From the NCBI RefSeq assembly GCF_011300875.1, contig NZ_CP049862.1:1612001-1676000 (forward strand): a stretch of DNA of 64,000 nucleotides. The letters are read 5' to 3'. Shown here one piece after another: positions 60,519 through 64,000 of the stretch. The notes under the pieces are model-generated. The model had not been told where the DNA came from. It made no database searches and worked only from the letters and a program-made list of their open reading frames with translations. The number at the start of each line of letters is the position of its first letter. Position 1 is the first letter of the stretch. A program made the translations under genes and the position numbers. The stretch is from Sanguibacter sp. HDW7. Lineage in GTDB: Bacteria; Actinomycetota; Actinomycetes; Actinomycetales; Cellulomonadaceae.

Positions 60519-61103
60519 TCAGCCGACGTTCCGTGCCCGGCGGCGTGCCGCAAGCTCGTCGACGGGCGACGGAGCCTGCTCGTCGTCCGTGAGCCGCTCC
60601 GTCGGAAGCTCGGCGAGCGTGCCCTCGACCTCGCGCCACACGCGTCCGACGGCGATGCCGAAGACGCCCTGGCCGCCCTGGACGAGGTCGATGACCTCGT
60701 CGGCGCTCGTGCACTCGTAGACGGACGCGCCGTCGCTCATGAGCGTGATCTGCGCGAGGTCCTCGACACCGCGCTCACGCAGGTGGCCGACGGCCGTGCG
60801 GATCTGCTGGAGCGAGACGCCCGTGTCGAGAAGGCGCTTGACGACCTTGAGGACGAGGATGTCGCGGAAGCTGTAGAGGCGGTGCGTGCCCGAGCCGGTC
60901 GCGGGACGCACGGTCGGCTCGACGAGGCCTGTGCGGGCCCAGTAGTCGAGCTGGCGGTACGTGATGCCGGCGGCGCGGCACGCGGTCGGGCCGCGGAAGC
61001 CCGTCGCGGGGTCGGACTCGGCGAGGTCCTCGCCGAAGAGGAGGCCCTGCGACGCGACGATCGCGCGTGCTGGTCCGTCGTTCGTCTCTCCGGTGACGCT
61101 CAC
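60519..61103 (-). CDS. MerR-family regulator (Rv1828-like)
   Basis: 194 aa. Helix-turn-helix FRGPTACRAAGITYRQLDYWARTGLVEP, then SFRDILVLKVVKRLLDTGVSLQQIRTA, and a C-terminal domain with SVYECTSADEVIDLVQGGQGVFG. Orthologues lie in the GarA/FtsR cluster of actinobacteria. The bifunctional nuclease gene that usually separates it from ftsR is missing. Direct repeats lie upstream. Confidence 0.88.
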   Translation of the reverse strand: MSVTGETNDGPARAIVASQGLLFGEDLAESDPATGFRGPTACRAAGITYRQLDYWARTGLVEPTVRPATGSGTHRLYSFRDILVLKVVKRLLDTGVSLQQIRTAVGHLRERGVEDLAQITLMSDGASVYECTSADEVIDLVQGGQGVFGIAVGRVWREVEGTLAELPTERLTDDEQAPSPVDELAARRRARNVG

Positions 61104-61228
61104 TGTGCCTCCTGAAGGGCGGGGTCAGGATCCCGTCGCAGGCGCCGGGCTCGTTGTCTACCGCTACGCTACGTTCCGCCCCAGGCACCGTCAACGACAT
61201 CGGGTTCAACACGCTTTCGGCGTGTCGC

Positions 61229-61264
61229 ACCTTCAACCCTGACCTTCAACCACAACTTGAGGGT
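61229..61264. promoter_or_regulatory. Repeated ACCTTCAACC upstream of merR
   Basis: Two direct copies of ACCTTCAACC (61229 and 61242, 13 nt apart), then ACTTGAGGGT as an imperfect inverted third. Likely binding sites for a MerR-type regulator of this cluster. Confidence 0.45.
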
Positions 61265-61281
61265 GAGGCTCCCGGAATGTG

Positions 61282-62058
61282 TCAGCCCAGGTCGAGGCGC
61301 GCGACCGACTGCCGCAGCATCGCTGCGTGCAGCTGCGTGAAGGACTCCCCCAGCTCGACAGCGGAGGCCTCAGCACGCGCCTTCGCGTTTCGCCCGAGCT
61401 TGGCCCGCGAGGGTGCCACGACCTGCTCGACGAGCCCGACCTCCCGGTCCACGGCCGTCCGCAGCGCACGCAGGTGTCGCGGCTCGACGCCGTGCTCCGC
61501 AAGAGCCGACGCGTGCAGCACGATCTGGCGCGCCCACGCGTCGAACCCGCCCCGGTCGTCGAGGCGCACGATGCCACCCTCGACGAGCGCGACGACGAAC
61601 GACTCCTCGACACCGAGGTCCGTAGCGAGCGACGCTGCGGTCTCGCGGTCCGCCGCACGCAGGGGCGCGTAGACCACGCCCTCCTGCACGGCGTGCGGAC
61701 CCGTCGACGCGTCGGCCAGGCCAGCGTCGAGCTCGGCGAGCTGCTCCTTGATGACACGCAGCGGCAGGTACGCGTCACGCTGCTGCGCGAGCGCATACCG
61801 CAGCCGCTCGACGTGGGCCCGCGAGTACTGGCGGTAGCCCGCCGGCGTCCGCACCGGCTCGACCAGGCCCTGCTCCTCGAGGAAGCGCAGCTTCGAGTGG
61901 GTCAGCGCCGGGAACTCGGCCTTGAGCGCCGCGAGGACGTCCGAGATCCGCATCGTCGCGGTCGTCGGGACACCCGCAGGCCAGGAACGCACGAGGTCGA
62001 GCCGAGGCGCCTCGCCGACGACCGGCTCGGACGGCTGCGGCTGCTGCCGCGGCGTCAC
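61282..62058 (-). CDS. ftsR: MerR-family cell-division regulator FtsR
   Basis: 258 aa from GTG 62058, overlapping the GarA stop (GTGA). MRISDVLAALKAEFPALTHS and KLRFLEEQGLVEPVRTPAGY form the winged helix; then RYALAQQRDAYLPLRVIKEQL. In Corynebacterium it activates ftsZ. Long regulatory C-terminus typical of the group. Confidence 0.88.
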   Translation of the reverse strand: MTPRQQPQPSEPVVGEAPRLDLVRSWPAGVPTTATMRISDVLAALKAEFPALTHSKLRFLEEQGLVEPVRTPAGYRQYSRAHVERLRYALAQQRDAYLPLRVIKEQLAELDAGLADASTGPHAVQEGVVYAPLRAADRETAASLATDLGVEESFVVALVEGGIVRLDDRGGFDAWARQIVLHASALAEHGVEPRHLRALRTAVDREVGLVEQVVAPSRAKLGRNAKARAEASAVELGESFTQLHAAMLRQSVARLDLG

Positions 62059-62525
62059 GCAGGGGCCCCGGGCTGCTGGCGGCTCGGGAAGTAGACCATG
62101 CGGAACTTGCCGATCTGCACCTCGTCGCCCGTGCGCAGCGCGGCGACGTCCACCCGCTGACGGTTGACGTACGTGCCGTTGAGCGATCCGGAGTCGCGGA
62201 CCGCGAAGCCCCCGCCGTCCCGCACGAACGCCGCGTGCTTGCGCGACACCGTGACGTCGTCGAGGAAGATGTCCGAGCGCTCGGAACGACCCACGAGCAC
62301 CTGGTCCGCGTCGAGGAGGAACCGCGAGCCGGCGCCCGGGCCACGCAGCGTGACGAGCAGCGCGCTGCCCGCGGGCAGTGCGGCGATCGTCGCCTCGTCC
62401 TGCGCCCCGGGCCGCTCGACGGGCTCGTCGCCCTGGGGCTCGCTCGGGATCGCGCCGAAGACGAGCGTCTGGTCCACGCTCTGCAGTGCGTCGTTCCCCG
62501 GTGCAGGATCGGCTGCGTGCGTCAT
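62055..62525 (-). CDS. garA: FHA-domain protein GarA/OdhI-like
   Basis: 156 aa. N-terminal tail with DQTLVFG, a possible kinase target, then FHA: VLVGRSERSDIFLDDVTVSRKHAAF and SGSLNGTYVNRQRV. GarA/OdhI controls 2-oxoglutarate flux depending on phosphorylation by Ser/Thr kinases; the exact TETxS motif is not seen, so the regulation may differ. Confidence 0.85.
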   Translation of the reverse strand: MTHAADPAPGNDALQSVDQTLVFGAIPSEPQGDEPVERPGAQDEATIAALPAGSALLVTLRGPGAGSRFLLDADQVLVGRSERSDIFLDDVTVSRKHAAFVRDGGGFAVRDSGSLNGTYVNRQRVDVAALRTGDEVQIGKFRMVYFPSRQQPGAPA

Positions 62526-62620
62526 GGCCCCTCCAAGCTACGTCGGTCCCGCCGGAGCGACCGGCGTCACACCATCCTAGGTGACCCTGAGCGCGGCGTC
62601 GCACGTCCGCGCCGCGCGGC

Positions 62621-63634
62621 TCAGTCCGCAGGCTCGACCGGGACCGGCACCGCCCACTGCGTCGCCGGCGCCTCACGGACCGCTGTGACCTCGACCTTGT
62701 CGCGCGTGGTGACCTCGCCCGTCGCGCCGGCGTTGCGGACCTGAGCCATCGCGCCGCCCGGGATCTCGAGGGCTGGCACGATCGTGTCCGCCGCACCGAT
62801 GACACGCCACTCGACGGGCGACGTGAGCACCGTGCCGTCGAGAGAGACCCCCTGGGCCGTATCGATGAACGACGAGCTTGCGACGATCCGGACGTCTCCG
62901 ACCTGGACGACCTCGGCGCCGGCGTTGCGCAGCTCTTCGAGGATCGCGCGGTAGACGGTCGCACGCAGCGGCTCCGCTCCCGCCGAGACCCTGATCGCCA
63001 CACCAGGGCCTTCTGCGGGGAGACGCCCCGAGAGGATCCCCTGCACCGTGGCGCGCTCCTGCGCGAGCGCGAGCAGCGCCTCCTGGTCAGCGTTGCCCGA
63101 CTCGAGGTCGCCGAGCTGCTCGCGCAGCGACGCCGCCTGCCGCGCAAGCTCGTTGCCGCGCCGCGTCGTCTCGTCGAGGATCCGGACGAGCTCGTTCTGG
63201 CGCAGGCCCGTGAGCGGCTTCTCCCGCGTAGAGGACACCTGGACGACGATGCCGAACCCGAGCAGGCCGCACAGGAGTGCCGCGACGACCTGCGTCCTGG
63301 TCGCCCTCGGCGCGCCGGCGCGCGCGAGCGTGAGCCACGCGTTGCGTCCGGAGGCCGCCGGGCGCGCATGCTCGGCGACGTGCGCCCCAGCTCCCGGCGC
63401 CGGTGTGCTCGGCGCGGCGGCGTCGGCCCCGGACGCAGCGTGCTGCCCGGCCGGCGGACGGGTCGGCGCGTCCGTGCCAGGGTTCTCCTGCGCGACGGAG
63501 GCCTCGTCCGAGCGCGCGGTGTCCTCCGCATGCGAGGTCTCGTCCGCGTGAGACGCGAGCTCCTCGCGAGGAGCGTCCCCCTCACGGGGCGCCTTGTCCG
63601 GGAGCTCAGGACGCTCGTCGTCGGCCACGCTCAC
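62621..63634 (-). CDS. DUF881 family membrane protein
   Basis: 337 aa. Long polar, acidic N-terminus (about 95 aa), one TM (TRTQVVAALLCGLLGFGIVVQV), coiled coil, then DUF881 with VRVSAGAEPLRATVYRAILEELRNAGAE-like core. GTG start overlaps the small basic protein stop (GTGA). Part of a conserved envelope/division-linked cluster, function unknown. Confidence 0.87.
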   Translation of the reverse strand: MSVADDERPELPDKAPREGDAPREELASHADETSHAEDTARSDEASVAQENPGTDAPTRPPAGQHAASGADAAAPSTPAPGAGAHVAEHARPAASGRNAWLTLARAGAPRATRTQVVAALLCGLLGFGIVVQVSSTREKPLTGLRQNELVRILDETTRRGNELARQAASLREQLGDLESGNADQEALLALAQERATVQGILSGRLPAEGPGVAIRVSAGAEPLRATVYRAILEELRNAGAEVVQVGDVRIVASSSFIDTAQGVSLDGTVLTSPVEWRVIGAADTIVPALEIPGGAMAQVRNAGATGEVTTRDKVEVTAVREAPATQWAVPVPVEPAD

Positions 63635-63963
63635 GCCTTGAAGAGATGGCGGCGGATCGCCGCGGCGTTCGAGAAGATGCGGATACCGAGGACGACGACG
63701 ACGCCGGTAGAGAGCTGGGTCCCGACACCGAGCTGGTCGCCGATGAAGACGATGAGAGCCGCGACGACGACGTTGGACAGGAACGACACGAGGAAGACCT
63801 TGTCGTCGAAGATCCCGTCGAGAAGCGCCCGGAGGCCGCCGAAGAGAGCGTCGAGCGCCGCGACGACCGCGATGGGGAGGTACGGCTGCAGCACGACCGG
63901 CACGTCCGGCTGGAAGTACAGGCCGAGCAGCGCTCCGGCGAGCAGGCCGAGCACGGGGATCAC
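63631..63963 (-). CDS. sbp: Small basic protein (Sbp, DUF1290)
   Basis: 110 aa from GTG 63963 with AGGAGG 6 nt upstream. Three TMs: IPVLGLLAGALLGLYF, YLPIAVVAALDALFGGLRAL, FLVSFLSNVVVAALIVFIG. The family lies between DUF881 genes; operon continues off the right edge. Confidence 0.9.
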   Translation of the reverse strand: MIPVLGLLAGALLGLYFQPDVPVVLQPYLPIAVVAALDALFGGLRALLDGIFDDKVFLVSFLSNVVVAALIVFIGDQLGVGTQLSTGVVVVLGIRIFSNAAAIRRHLFKA

Positions 63964-64000
63964 GAGCGTCCTCCTCGGGTCATGGGGTCGGCACGCCGTC

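Overview
The window is high-GC chromosomal DNA (roughly 70-74% in most genes) from an actinobacterium. RbpA, PafB/PafC, the GarA-FtsR-small basic protein-DUF881 cluster, an actinobacterial-type dif sequence, a CE1758/CE1759-type flavin monooxygenase/reductase pair and a HelR-type RNA polymerase recycling factor all point that way. The gene set suits Micrococcales (Cellulomonadaceae, Sanguibacteraceae or Promicromonosporaceae-like); the genus cannot be fixed by reading alone.

Layout. 0-10 kb: end of der, an FAD oxidoreductase, an MFS transporter, tRNA-Pro(GGG), a hydrolase relic, an FGE-like gene, a frameshifted M15 peptidase, the copper ATPase copB with a CsoR-like operator, rtcB, and a RibD/DHFR-like reductase. 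10-20 kb: zinc-ribbon and SPFH-GYF proteins, ferrochelatase, a three-gene Mn/Zn-type ABC transporter, a ScyD-like secreted protein, and an LLM/MarR/FMN-reductase operon. 20-31 kb: a DUF222-HNH gene with a LexA-like box, glgP, and a MoxR/DUF58/DUF4129 operon. 31-43 kb: pafBC-tatAC-lipid kinase-helY, an amidohydrolase, lnt-ppm1 and rbpA. 43-48 kb: a short UvrA-like ATPase and helR under a rifamycin-associated-element-like palindrome. 57-64 kb: a TetR/MFS pair, cardiolipin synthase, and the MerR-FtsR-GarA-DUF881-Sbp cluster.

The most interesting segment is 48.80-57.00 kb. It reads as a complete filamentous phage (inovirus) integrated at the host dif site, about 8,187 bp between 15-bp direct repeats. 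It encodes a Zot/pI-type ATPase, an HUH rolling-circle replication protein, an SSB, a 61-aa major-coat-like protein, a 718-aa adsorption-like protein with signal peptide and C-terminal anchor, and a string of tiny membrane proteins with overlapping stop/start codons, several only 27-42 aa long. A strong hairpin terminator separates the coat gene from the adsorption gene, as in Ff phages. No integrase and no secretin were seen, which fits XerCD-based integration and a single-membrane host.

Inside the phage are two repeated noncoding elements. One is a small hairpin with an invariant TTGACG loop and a stem that varies compensatorily; it lies just upstream of rep and ssb, and a third copy lies inside a large hairpin after ssb. 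The other is a 15-nt leader shared by the coat and adsorption genes. These look like regulatory or packaging elements specific to this phage and are the best candidates for something undescribed.
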